NCBI GenBank assembly: GCA_014529385.2
Contig: CM043971.1
Location: forward strand, 53,913,209-53,977,208
Direction: 5' to 3'
From: Adiantum capillus-veneris
Taxonomy: Eukaryota; Streptophyta; Polypodiopsida; Polypodiales; Pteridaceae
Length of the DNA: 64,000 nt
Shown: positions 24,540 through 36,353 of the stretch, piece by piece
Numbering within the stretch: position 1 is the first letter of the stretch
Layout of the letters: each line of letters opens with the position of its first letter
Notes under the pieces: generated by a model
The model's database searches: none
What the model was told of the DNA's origin: nothing
The model's input: only the letters and a program-made list of their open reading frames with translations
Made by a program: the position numbers and the translations under genes

Positions 24540-25804
24540 GCTTGAGGTCTTCTTCACTAGGGGAGGGAGAGAGGGCACCGGATTGTTTAAAGAAGGAGTG
24601 TTTCTTGGTTAGACTTTACCCTATCCTAAAGCAAAAAGTAAAAGGGAAGTTCCCAACCTTATCTGAGTAGGCTATTCTCCATGAAAGGGAGAGAGATCCT
24701 ATGCCAAATATCCAAGCATAGTTGCAAGGAGGAATTGAGTCCCCACCAATGGTTCAACCACCAAGGCTAGTGGTGGGGATGGCTCCAACGACCCCAAAGG
24801 CTTACAATAGGATCTACTACAACAAATCACCGGTGAGCTAGAGAGTCTCTCCATAAACTTTGTCCAAGGTGTGAGGCCCCAGGCACCAACCAATGGAGCT
24901 AATCACCAAGGTGGCCGAAGGCAAGCATGAGAGTATGCGTGCTACAATTGTGGGTAAGTAGGACATGGTATGCATTTTTTTCCCTTTTCGTACCATGCTC
25001 AAGGGAATGGCAACCCACGGAAACCACCTCAGCAACACAAATGTCTCCTCCATGTGCTAGGCCACAAGGCAGGCCAGTTGCGTCCATGGCACCACCTATA
25101 CATATTCTACGTCTCCTTGCACCACCACCGACAAAATTTCCTCACTCCTCCCAAAGGTGAAGAATGAGTGGTGTCAATCATTAGCTGGATCATGTAAAAG
25201 AAAAAGGGAAAGCAAAGATAGATGGGGCTGATGTGATGCCAATCAAGAGGGTGAGGAGACAAAGATCGAATGAAATGGATGCCTCAAAGTAGGAGAAGGT
25301 CCCGAAAGAAGGTTCATTGCAGGCTCCTAAGGATGTGAAGAAGAGGAAGAGAAAATCTAAAAGGCACACCAGCATGGAACCTTCCCCATTGGGCATGGGT
25401 TCTTTACCCTCTACCACTTGATTTCAAGGGCCAAAGATTACCTGGCAGCATCTCCTTCATCTCTCACCCAAGTTGAGGCAAACCTAGTCAATGATGGTAA
25501 GTATTAGGAAAGATAAGGTTAAGTCCATTGGGGCTATCAATGCTCGATACATCAAAGATATAGTGCAAGTGATAGATGCTCAAATCAAGAATCAACGGAT
25601 ATCTAATGCTTATGTGTATGGAGGTGCAAAAAATTGTGTGATGATTGAAAAGCTTATGCACTAGCTAGGATTGGAAGCAAATGAGCATAATTCCTTACAA
25701 GAAAAGATGGTCAACAATGTTCATGGTGCATGCGTAGACAAAGTGAGCACAGTGAAGGTGACAACATTTGGGAATGAGCATGTCAATAGATGCTTATGTG
25801 ATTT
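24540..25804 (+). pseudogene. Outer Ty3/gypsy element: gag end and protease
   Basis: Plus-strand debris in the order expected of gypsy. A gag tail contains ILHERERDPMPNIQA (about 24680-24715), followed by a CCHC knuckle reading CYNCG, a stop, then VGHGMH (from 24940). A basic linker with KRKRKSKRH follows (about 25335-25370). Then comes a retropepsin-like segment: NARYIKDIVQVIDAQIKN, VYGGAKNCVMIEKLM (degenerate from the usual D-G-A-x-x-N-V-M), then KVTTFGNEHVN. It stops at 25804, where the nested LTR element begins. Its continuation is at 36354. The missing catalytic Asp and stop codons show it is dead. Confidence 0.7.
25800..25804. repeat. Target-site duplication GATTT (left)
   Basis: GATTT directly precedes the left LTR. 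The same five bases follow the right LTR at 36349-36353. Confidence 0.9.
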
Positions 25805-26715
25805 TGTTAACTGAGTCAACGTCAATTAACAGGAGCTGTTAAAGACCAAAGACGTACGAATGCACATCGAAGATCAAAGTGAAGAAACAGTAAAGATTGA
25901 AGTTACACATTTTTCACGTTTTTCCAAAATGGTCACGTATTGTAAATTCCCAAGCCATTGTAATATTTTAATGTGTTACGGGCTCAATGGGAGTTCCAAG
26001 TTGTAAAGAACAGGTCAGTTAGTATGCCTAGGTTGCAGATTTAGTAAGTGGTGGAGCCCTAAAGGCCTTGGGTGCCCGGACATTACATATTTTTACCCTA
26101 GGTATAAAAGGCAGTGTGTAAAAGAAATTAGAGTTCTCAAGCTCATTTGTTGAGAGCACTCTTTGGTGAGAGCTCTTGACATGTGTGGCTATGGAGTCCT
26201 TGAGCTTCTCCTTGCTCATGAGACTTGATTAACACTAATCAATGATTCATTCTCTTTCACTATGCTTCTCTCATGCTTCTTATGATTGCCTATGATGCTT
26301 AGATTAGCTAGATCTTAACTAATTAGTGGTTAATTCAGCTCTAATCTTGTGTGATTGCCCTCTCTTGCTTGTGTGTGCATGTAGGTTTGATTGTGTGGTG
26401 CTCGATAGATCTATGTGTGTGTGCTTGCGATTAGTGAGTTGCATGATAGGATTAGTGTTGTGTGTGTCTTGCAATCGTTAGTGTGTGTGATTGGGTTGAT
26501 TGGAGGTGAAGAGAAGTGGATATGGAGATTGCCCTTCATTGTGACTTAGCTCCTCCATAGGCCGAGAATCTCACCTCGTAGAGTTAACCATTTGTGTTAC
26601 CATAATTAGCTCACTAACCGTGTGAGTGTTTCCATGCCCTAGCTGGGTAGCTCATCCCTCCGGATTGATAATTTTGTTGGTCATTGGATCTATTGCAACG
26701 ATGGAACCCCCAACA
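25805..26715 (+). repeat. Left LTR of the nested element
   Basis: Starts TGTTAACTGAG and ends CCCCCAACA. It matches 35431-36348 along its length with a few substitutions and short indels. Confidence 0.93.
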
Positions 26716-26717
26716 TT

Positions 26718-26735
26718 TGGCGTCATTGCCGAGGA
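26718..26735 (+). promoter_or_regulatory. Primer-binding site, tRNA-Asp-like
   Basis: TGGCGTCATTGCCGAGGA lies two bases inside the LTR. It differs at three positions from TGGCGCCGTTGCCGGGGA, the complement of a plant tRNA-Asp 3' end as I recall it. This is where minus-strand cDNA synthesis would start. Confidence 0.8.
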
Positions 26736-26739
26736 CGAT

Positions 26740-29700
26740 GGCCTACGCTAATGTAATTGTGACATTATCGAATGTGTTTCCTCACTAATTTCAGTTGTGT
26801 GTTCATGTTTTTGTGGATTTTGGATATGTGTGCATGAAGCAATGTGTTCATAATTTCCTAATGTGTCACCATATCTTGCCAATTGTGTGATTACACACTC
26901 TAATTTCACACTAACCCCTTGCTAATTTGACTAATTCATGCTAACTTACTAATTTTCTCTTAAGGATTGGAGCATTCAACCATTCAATTGATCTTCAATA
27001 GAAAGGTAATCAAGGTGGTATACTCAACCTCCCTAGAATCTAAAGATGTGTAGAATTGTGTAGAGATCCCACCATGATGATACAATGTAATGCTATGCTA
27101 TGTTGATGCAATGCAATGTGATGCTATGTTGAATTGAAAATTTTTGGATTGTTCGTTTTCATGCCGTCGTAATGCCAAAAGTTTTAAGATTTGGTGGCAT
27201 ATGAATTTGACAAGTTTCAATTGTTAATTGGTGATTGTACATTGCTGATTGGGTGCCTAATTGAGTTAATTGCATGCTTGGATGGTCAAATGCAAGTGTG
27301 TGTGCATTCTAATTGAGTGTGTGTATGCCTAATTTTAGGTGTGTGTGCACTATTTTGCCCATGTTTGTGTACCTAGAAATCAATGTGTTCTTAATGATTT
27401 TTCAATTGTGATTATTGATTTGTGTTGTGGTCATGCCCAACTAATGATTTGTGAAGTCACATTGCAAATTCGACAAGTTTAACCCTTTTGTGTGCGCACC
27501 TAAAGATTGGTAAAAGCTGCCAATTTTATTAGTGTGTGCCTAAAAAGTGTTTAATTTGCATGATTGATTTAACTTTTGATTGCATATTTGATGTGTGTAA
27601 TGGTTAATTGCTGCAGTTTTGAGCTCAAAACAGGGATTTACACACTCGAATTGCGTTGAATTTTGACCTAATTTTGCTGGTTTAATTGCTTAGTCTTGAT
27701 TTTATTGATGAAATTGTTTGGCAATTGAATTGATGATATTTTTGAGCTTTTATTTGGCTGCACTATTTCCCTATGTATGGAGAATTTTTAGAAAAATTTT
27801 GGGTATTTTTTTGATAATTTTATAAATTTTTTATTATTGTTTTGCTAATTTTTGCATTATCTTTCGATTAATTCTATAAAAATTGATATCTTGCGATCTT
27901 TATGAGTTGTTTTGTGTGTGCAATATTTCGGCATCATTTTGTTCGCATTTGTGTCCTCCACGGTCGAGTTTTGACCGTTCCGCTATTTCCGAGGGTCGGG
28001 TTGACGATTGTGTCGTAAATTGCTTTTTCGGTAAAAAAAATTGCTATTTTTGGTGTGCTTTTGCGTACCAAAAATGTTCGGGCTATTTTTGGGATTTTCG
28101 AGTGAATTTTAGCATTTTCGGCTAATTTTTGGCCTAATTTTGCCATTTTTGGACGTTTGAAAAAAGTAATAATAATAATAAAAAGCCGGTTCGAACTTCG
28201 ACGCCCGTTCCTTGCGGCACATAAACTTTCGTGTCAGATAGATCTTTACAGTCTCTTGGGAAAGTTTCCTACAACATTAAAATAATCTTTCTCTACCGGC
28301 CGTTCTCTACTTCCCGCTCCGCGGGAAAACACCCCACACCCTGACTCTCTCTCTAACTTTCTCTCTCCTCCCCACCCCTCCCAATCGCAATGATTAACAT
28401 TCGGCGGTCACCGCACGTACATCTCTCAACTCTCCTTGTCAATTAGGTCTTTAATGTCTCGCGGTATAGTTTCCTAAGACGTTAAAACACTCTTCCTCCT
28501 TCTTCTTCTTTTGCCCTCTCTCTCTTGGTGAGAACACACCCCATCACTAACACTCCCTCTCATCCCCCTCTCACTCTCTCTCTTCTCTCCTTCTCTCTTG
28601 CCTCTGTCATGCGGGTGTAGCCCCTTTGTTTTATTAACACACACACACACACACTTTCTCTCCCCTTTTGTCGTGCAGTACACCCCCCCTTTGCTTGCTG
28701 TCACGCTGACCGCTATCACGCGCACCCACTCTTCCTCTCGCAGCCTCGCTCACTCTCTCGCCTACAAATCCCACTTGCTGCATGCTGCCAGTAGGGCCCG
28801 CCTATTGCACTCTTTCTCTCTCTCCCTCGATGGCTGTAGTCAAGAACCCACGTCTCTGCCACGTCGGCAGGCCAAACTCCTCCTTTGCTCCTGCTGTCAG
28901 CCCCGGAATCAGGGCCTTCTCTCTGCATGTCATCCACGCACTGATGTGTACCCTCTGCTGCTCGCCTTCAATCGCGCACGGCTACCTGCCCGCTGCAGAA
29001 TCTCCACACGCAAGTAGCAACCAGACATGTAAGCACAAAGGTCACTAAATAATTAAAAAACACAAAAAAGAATTAAAAACAATTATAAAATCAAAAATAA
29101 AAATCGTTTTAAAAAACATTAAAATACATAAATAGAAAAACCTCATTAAAATTTCATAAAAAATAAAAAACCTTTTCGAAAACTCATAAGAAATAAAAAA
29201 AAGAGTTTTAAAAATTGTTTAAAAAATAGAAAAAACAAAGAAAATTCTCTATAAATTAAAAGTTCACAAAAAATTAACACAAAAATAGTAAAAAACTCTA
29301 AAAACTCACAAAAAAATCACAAAATTCATTAAATATTCAAAAAATTCTATAAAGATTACAAAATATCAAAAAATTTAGAAAATTACCAAAAAAATCATAA
29401 ATTTATAAAAATTCCAAATTGTTCGAAAAAACATAACAAATCACAAAAAAATAAAAATCACATAAAAAATAAAAAATTCACAAAAAATATAAAAAAATCA
29501 AAACCTTCCCAAAAAATCATAAAAATACTAAAAATTTAGAAAATTCAAAAATTTTTATTAAAAATTAGAAAAAAAAAAAGAAAGTCATAGAAAGTGCCAC
29601 AAAGAGCCAGAAAGAGTCAAAAAAGCAGAAGGCAAAGCCGGGAAGTAGTGTACCGCACATCAAGCAAACACCGCAAACCGAGCATACCGCGTAAAGTGAA

Positions 29701-29940
29701 GCATAAAAACAGCCAAAAAAAAGCGAGCAAAACAACCAATTCGAAACAGTAGAGGGGCAAATAAATTTCAAAAATTTTACATGCGAGAAACGAGCAGGTG
29801 TAAGTGTAGCAGTGTAAATTAGCTTCCAATCGGACGAATAGGGGCACAACTCACATGTGATTGTAGATTAGGCTCGTACGAGCAGGAATTCTGCTAATCA
29901 ATACCAAAACCTGCCAAGAGACAGTTTTTACAGAACCAAT
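26740..29940 (+). other. Long leader of the nested element
   Basis: No recognisable gene. It holds a degenerate direct repeat of about 60 bp (about 28231-28290 and 28438-28497, sharing AAGTTTCCTA or TAGTTTCCTA and TTAAAA). A GC-richer zone with a CA microsatellite spans 28160-29040. An A-rich low-complexity tract follows at 29045-29580. Between 29580 and 29940 composition returns to normal just before the gag start. Confidence 0.75.
29045..29580. repeat. A-rich low-complexity tract
   Basis: About 535 bp dominated by A runs broken by T and occasional C (units like AAAAATC and AAAAAATAAA). It lies in the leader of the nested LTR element and differs sharply from the GC-richer sequence just upstream. 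Confidence 0.85.
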
Positions 29941-29944
29941 CAAC

Positions 29945-32900
29945 ATGGACTCAAATCGAGCCGAGAGTTCAAGTACAACAAAGCAAGCTAGTAGCAATGG
30001 CAACACGTGCACAACTGCAACAGAGCAGATTCTACAGCTATACGGCTACAATGGAGATAAAGTCTTATATGCAGATTTAGAAGGCCATAGATACTTGATG
30101 AGTAGTAAAAGCAGCACATGAGCCAAGATCCTATTGATCAGAGTAAAGCCAAATTCACAGAACTCCCAGATGTTCACCGACTTCAGTGGAGCCAGGTATT
30201 GCAAGCTCAAAGATGAAGTGCATATAGAAGTTCGAAAAGTCAACCCAAGTGTTTATCCAAAAATCTGCACAAGTCCGCAAAGCATCCAATTGGTGCATAT
30301 GCAATCAGGGTCATTGTACATGGGTTACATTGGTCAGATCTATAATAGAGAATTGGATTGCAAGATCCAACAGATCATCCAATAGAGGCCAATCTAATTG
30401 GAGAACCGAGCCAAAGACAGTACAGAGGTCAAGATGGAGCATTCTACAGCGTGATGCTTAGTGTTTTAAAAGAAGATGCCGACAACTTGGCAAGCACAGA
30501 AAAAGAACCTCCTCAGCAAGAGCTTGACATGATAGAGCCAGTTGAAATACCACCAATCATGGCATATTGCTCAGATTGTGGACAAAAAGGTGGACATTTT
30601 TTTGAAGATTGTCCAAGAAATCCAGACAACAAGGATACATCAACTGCCAAGCAAGGTACAAAGAAAATTTAAAATACAAATCTCGATGTAAGTGCATTTA
30701 ACTCGTCACTTTTAATGCAATCAAATGATTCTGCATTACCGTTAGAAGCACCAGTAAAAGCACTGCAAGTTCAAAATCATCATAAAAATGCACAGGCACC
30801 TGAAATGCTTAGAATTGATTCTTTGAACAACAAATTCTTGCATGAATTTGGTCAAGGTGTCGAGATATCACCAAATGTTGAAAAGACTGTTAGGTTTGCA
30901 AATGATTCTGCATCCACTGCCACAGGTGTGCAATCATTCACGAGTCTAAGAGACACATCAAATAGAATGTTGTTAGCTTTGTATGGTACACGTAGTTCAT
31001 ATGCACACTATGTAGACCAAAAAGGGAAACTGTACAAAAAGGATCAACCAGTGTTTGAACGGCCCACATACCAACTCATAGAAGTGCGTCCAGTGATAGA
31101 TCAGAAAGGATGGTTCATTTCAGAGAAAAGAATCTATTATAGCCCATCCTCTCTAGAGCTGAAGGATATTACCCAAGTGAACCCAGAAATCTGTTCAAAG
31201 CCAAACTCTCCTCCATCTGAAATCAAGATTCGATGTTGTGACCAAGCGAGCATATACTTTGACCAAAACAGTCATAGATATAGACGAGAGTCTAACATCT
31301 ATGATGCCTTGGATCCTGAAACCACAGAAGCTCATATCATAGGAGACCCTTGGGATAGACAATACCAGGGCAAAGTTAATGCTATCTATAGCTTGACCTG
31401 GGGAATAATTTGTCATGTTTCAAGTAGATACATAGGAAACTATGCAGAAGATTTACGGATGCCAAACATCGACAGTGCTACCCAAAGTGTACCTTCACAG
31501 TCTAAAAAGGTGAGACTAAACTAGAGCCAAACAATTTTGAACTCTTACAATGAAGCAGGCTATAGTGATCGCCCTAGGAAGAGGGGAGTTGTAAATCCAT
31601 CAAGTTCAGCTTATGTACAAGGAAATGCTACAACAGTTAGAAGCCCTAGAGCTTCTAGCCAACAGACCCCTTCAAGGCAGAAACCATTGAAAGATCATAT
31701 GGTTGTTGGAAGTTTCCACTTGACCCAGATTCCATCAGAGTCTGCAAACAAATGCCTCTATGAAGATCGTCAAGGACAAAATTTTCAGCTGATCTCCACA
31801 AAGCCAGAAGCCGACAAATACAATAGTGTTCATGTGATCAAGCTCACATATGCATATCAAGATGCACATGGTAACGAATATCAGCAAGATCATGACCTTG
31901 TACAAACCCCTATGGATGGGACGACTGAAGTCAAAGACCATCTAAAGATGATACAAACTCTCAAGCTGCCAGAACAGGTGACAGAAAAGTCAAAGTCAGT
32001 GGGAGCTAAAGTTTAGAAAGCTACACAAAGGTCACCACCAAAATCTCATCCGAAGAGACAGATTCTGTCAGAAAGTACAATGGATCTATTAAGGTCAAAG
32101 GTTACTCAGATGCAGGTGGACAATGCTCAACAATTGCAAAAAGGTGCAATATTACTGCCAATGGAGTGGACATCAATTGACGCAAGTGATCAACACAAAG
32201 AAAATGCAAAAAGTTCAACCCACAGACACTGCCACAACAAAAGCAGTCAATTCATACACAAATCTTGAGACAATCAAGTGCAACATTGTTGGTGAGAATG
32301 AAGAAAAACTCTCAAGTAAAGTAAAGCTAGATTTTCACTTAGACAAGAACCTCATGTTTTTTCGCACTTGGAAAAGATGTGGCCAACCACAGTTGGAAGA
32401 TGCTCCTGAATTTGTGAGCATATCAGGAACCAAATGAGCAGAATTCTGGGGAATCATCTCCACCACCATTGAAGTAAGTTCACAGATCATTATAGCTCAA
32501 TTCCATGTGATAACAACAAAAGATATGTCAGACAACATCATAATGGGAATGCAAATGTCCCAGAAGATGTTAGAGATACACAATGCAAACATGACAGAGT
32601 CATCATAGACAACCAAGAATGAAGATCGAGAATGGTCACCCACGAACGACGGCACGAAGTCCTCGAGCACATATAAAATGGAGACCGATGCCAAAGAAAA
32701 GCTTATTGAATATGATTCATCTCCATCAATTAGAACTTCATAAGAGCTTAAAGAAAATCAGGCAATAGCAAGTGCAGATCAAACAGAACAAAGAACAACC
32801 ACAAAGGCTAGTGAGTAGAGAATGCCACCAAAGCTAGAAGTTAAGAAGAACGAGGTTATAAACAACCAGGAAGCAATAGGAAGTCCAAAGATCAATCAGA

Positions 32901-34410
32901 CATTGCCAGCTAAATCAGGTGATGAAAGTCAGATTGGAAAACAAAGTCTCAAGCTACCCTCCATAGAGACACAGTTAGGTCAAGATGAGACCATGGCAAG
33001 ATCAGGACAGAAATCTTCAATAGAGCCAACAATGAGAACAGTTGTAGTTTAGCAATAGAAAAGGAGCAAGTGTCAAATGCAATGCTCTACTGGATAAAGA
33101 AGCAAAGTACAATATGGTTGCAGACAACATTCAGAGAATTCTAGAGATTAATCAGGGCAAGCCAGATAATGGGTGAGGCTACAAGTAAAGAAGAAATGGT
33201 TGCTACCCTTAGCATCCAAAATCATGAAGAGCAGGTAATGTTTCAGGTGAAGCCTTCAATGGAAATGCTTGCAAATGTCATCCTTGGACATCAGTGGTTA
33301 GACCAACACAAGGCCTACAAAGAGGATACAATGCTAATACTCTCTTTTCTAAGAAGTAGCAAGCAACAGTTACAAGTACCGTTAATGCTAGATTCAAAGT
33401 TACAAAAGTCACAAGAATCAAAGATAAATCTCACAGACAAAGGTAAAGCTAAAGTGGACCTTCCATCGATTAGCACGAAAGGTGTGACAGCGTATGCCTC
33501 TACATCAAAGAACCCTCATGGATCAACTTCTTCAAACAAGTCAGGATTTCAAATTTTCAATTCAATTGCTGACCCAACTGAAACCTCTAAGGAGACACCC
33601 AGAAAAGCAAAGATATTTTAGCCAAAGTAATCAAGAAAGCCAAGGAAAGTCAAGCAAGTGTTTGTTTCAAGCAATTTAATCAAAGTCAATGATCCGGTTT
33701 GGATTAAGGATGGGAAATCAACACAGAAAGGCAAACACATGGGATGGATAGCATCACAATGGAGCTTAAAAGAACAGGAGTACTATAGAGGTAACAGACA
33801 GATATGGGTACCAAAACCACAGATTAGGGCATATGAAGTAGCTTCAAGTCCCTCCCAAGAAAGAAGGCCCACAAGGTATCAACCTTGAAAATATCCCAGG
33901 ATACCTAAGAAGCAGGTATACAACAGAACAACATCGAAAGATGCTAAATTCAACCACGACTCTCAAGGGGATACTGAAAATAGATGGATCTCAAAGAATC
34001 TTCCTCTTAGACAAGGATTCTACACAAAATATACAAAGATTTGGCTACCAGTCAACCACAAGCCAACTGCAACTACACCAGGCCTACATGAAGATCTCAA
34101 GAACTCAATAAGACCTAGAGCCAAGAAAATTCAACAAAGGAGATACAAAGGTCATCATGAGATTTGGATTCCTAAGTCTTCCAATAAATCGAGTCAAAAG
34201 CCAGATGATGTCGACAGCCAACAGAGGCCTACACCGACATCAAAGACTCCTATCAACATGCCTAATTGGAGAATCAAACAGATAATGGAGTCTTCACAGT
34301 CAAAGAAGGAAAACCCATTCAATGCGAATGCAGATTCGAAGATGATAAAACAGGTATGGCAAAAGAAACCTTCAATGCCAACTTGGTCCTTGACTAATCC
34401 TTTTTGAGAA
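29945..34410 (+). pseudogene. Gag-protease polyprotein of the nested element
   Basis: Starts at Met 29945 (MDSNRAESSSTTKQASSNG). After two early frame changes most of it lies in one frame with a few stops (about 30670, 31522, 32014). A module with LYxxxxxxVLYADLEGHRY, a VNP-x-x-C segment, then NLIGEPSQRQYRGQDGAFYS (about 30030-30450) is followed by the knuckle CSDCGQKGGHFFEDC (30568-30612). The module then recurs at about 30960-31430, with YVDQKGKLYKK, VNPEICSKP and HIIGDPWDRQYQGKVNAIYS. A third, partial copy is at 31700-31960. A retropepsin-like region follows: ALLDKEAKYNMVAD (33085-33130; DKEA replaces the usual DTGA) and VILGHQWLDQHKA (about 33280-33315). The tail is Lys/Gln-rich with repeated IW(V/I)PK motifs. 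No RT motif is seen. The broken protease and stops indicate an inactive copy. Confidence 0.75.
30568..30612 (+). other. Zinc knuckle with non-canonical CX2CX5HX4C spacing
   Basis: Reads CSDCGQKGGHFFEDC followed by PRNPDNK. There are five residues between the second Cys and His instead of four. The same spacing and near-identical sequence occur at 16196-16240. It would bind element RNA. Confidence 0.8.
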
Positions 34411-34414
34411 TTCA

Positions 34415-35412
34415 AGCTTACTTTTACCTGAAGAAATGTTTGTAGTAAGCACAAGAATGTAAAAAGTCAAGTCGCCAGGGTCACTCTTTGGCATAGTCAG
34501 AGTTGACCTGCTAAGCCATAAAATGAGCAAAGCATTAGTCCCAAAGCTTCAAGTCATATTAAACTATGTGCTAAGAGTCATAGTTATTAGGCTTATACTC
34601 AAGCTGGAAAAGTTGAGCATATCTATGTCATGTCGCTCATGTTGGATGAGATGAGCATAATAGTCGAAGTCTATTAACTTACGATTGGTGTTGAGTCCAA
34701 CACTCACACACAGTGCACAGTAAGATGAGAGCACATATCCTCGTCAATGAAAACCATTCTTAAAGAGTGCCAGCTTGCAAAGCCATGTCATATGCTTTTA
34801 TAGCTACACCATCTTTTTGAAGAACCCCTCAAAATCCTTCTTGCACAACATATGGTTTTCCATGCATTTCTATGTATGCATAAATAGGATGTCCCATCAT
34901 TGGACATATGCATTAGTAGACACTCTTTTTTGCTTCCACCTATGCACCTTGAGTGGACTACAATAGGCAAACCAATGTTCCATCATGCTACCCTTTCGTA
35001 TTTTCTACCTTTTTAATTCCATATCTATCAACAAATAATCCCTTATTTACTTTATAATATTTCCAATGCTAATAAGTACTCCAATAATGCGCTTATCCCA
35101 AAAGCACTTTTTTCTCACTGGATTTTTTCCCTTTGGTCATCCAAGTATTGGACCCTAATTTAGAACCTCATCATTCTACTTCTCTTGTACATACTTTTCA
35201 TAAATAAAAGTAGCCTCATCATGATGCTATTACAACGGACAAATGCAACATCATCTCTCATATCAGACATATTCGAGACAATGAAGATGCTACAATAAAT
35301 TGAACCTCATCAACAAATTCAACGACAAATGAATATGACCAGCCCATCAACAACCAATCAAAAACCTTCCTCCACGGACACTTTTCAATAGTGCCCGAGG
35401 GCGGCAGGCACT
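34415..35412 (+). other. Untranslated 3' part of the nested element
   Basis: Between the last coding block and the polypurine tract. All frames are broken; no RT, RNase H or integrase motif appears. Confidence 0.6.
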
Positions 35413-35413
35413 A

Positions 35414-35430
35414 AAATCGGAAGGGGGGAA
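35414..35430 (+). promoter_or_regulatory. Polypurine tract
   Basis: AATCGGAAGGGGGGAA immediately before the right LTR start TGTTAACTGAG. It is the expected primer for plus-strand DNA synthesis. Confidence 0.9.
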
Positions 35431-36348
35431 TGTTAACTGAGTCAACGTCAGTTAATAGGAGCTGCTAAAGACCGAAGACGTACGAATGCACATCAAAGAT
35501 CAAAGTGAAGAAGCAGTTGAGATTGCAGTTACACATTTTTCATGTTTTCTCAAAATGGTCATGTATTGTAAATTCATGAATTATTTTAAGCCATTGTAAT
35601 ATTGTAATGTGTTACGGGTTCAATGGGAGTTCCAAGTTGTAAAGAACATGTCAGTTAGTGTGCCTAGGTTGCAGTAAGTGGTGGAGCCCTAAAGACCTTG
35701 GGTGCCCGGACATTGCATATTTTTATCCTAGGTATATAAGGCAGTGTGTAAAAGAAATTAGGGTTCTCAAGCTCATTAATTGAGAGCACTCTTTGGCGAG
35801 AGCTCTTGAGGTGTGTGGCTATGGAGTCCTTGAGCTTCTCCTTGCTCATGAGACTTGGTTAACACTAATCAATGATTCATTCTCTTTCACTATGCCTCTC
35901 TCATGCTTCTTATAATTTCCTATGATGCTTAGATTAGTTAGATCTTAACTAATTAGTGGTTAATTCCGCTCTAATCTTATGTGATTGCCCTCTCTTGCTT
36001 GTGTGTGCATGTAGGTTTGATTGGAGTGTGGTGCTCGATAGATCTATGTGTGTGTGCTTGCGATTAGTGAGTTGCATGATAGGATTAGTGTTGTGAACGT
36101 CTTGCAATTGTTAGTGTGTGTAATTGGGTTGATTGGAGGTGAAGAGAAGTGGATGTGGAGATTGCCCTTCATTGTGGCTTAGCTCCTCCATAGGCCGAGA
36201 AGCTCACCTCGTAGAGTTAACCATTTGTGTTGCCATAATTAGCTCACTAACCGTGTGAGTGTTTCCATGTCCTAGCCGGGTAGCTCATCCCTCCGGATTG
36301 ATAATTTTGTTGGTCATTGGAGCTATTGCAATGATGGAACCCCCAATA
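35431..36348 (+). repeat. Right LTR of the nested element
   Basis: Starts TGTTAACTGAG and ends CCCCCAATA; the expected final CA is TA here, against CA in the left copy. Confidence 0.93.
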
Positions 36349-36353
36349 GATTT
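36349..36353. repeat. Target-site duplication GATTT (right)
   Basis: Exact match to 25800-25804. Joining the two flanks restores a continuous gypsy reading frame (CDF, then YQGEGLPADYG). Confidence 0.9.

Larger units (their letters stand above)
25805..36348 (+). mobile_element. Nested 10.5-kb LTR retrotransposon without RT
   Basis: Bounded by LTRs of 911 and 918 bp and by 5-bp duplications GATTT. A primer site lies just inside the left LTR and a purine tract just before the right LTR, so orientation is plus. The 3.2-kb leader (26740-29940) contains a direct repeat, a GC-richer zone and an A-rich zone. The coding part (29945-34400) holds a gag-like region with one atypical zinc knuckle and a mutated retropepsin, and no RT, RNase H or integrase. 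It is therefore non-autonomous and must have used enzymes of another element. It sits inside the protease/RT region of an older Ty3/gypsy copy. By eye the LTRs are highly similar, with only scattered differences, suggesting fairly recent insertion. Confidence 0.93.

Noticed and set aside
28186-28200. GGTTCGAACTT, partial tRNA B-box match
   Set aside because: The final CC is wrong and there is no A box at the right distance.
34788-34970. Possible small gene in the 3' part of the nested LTR element
   Set aside because: Short frames on both strands, no motif, and within the untranslated part of the element.
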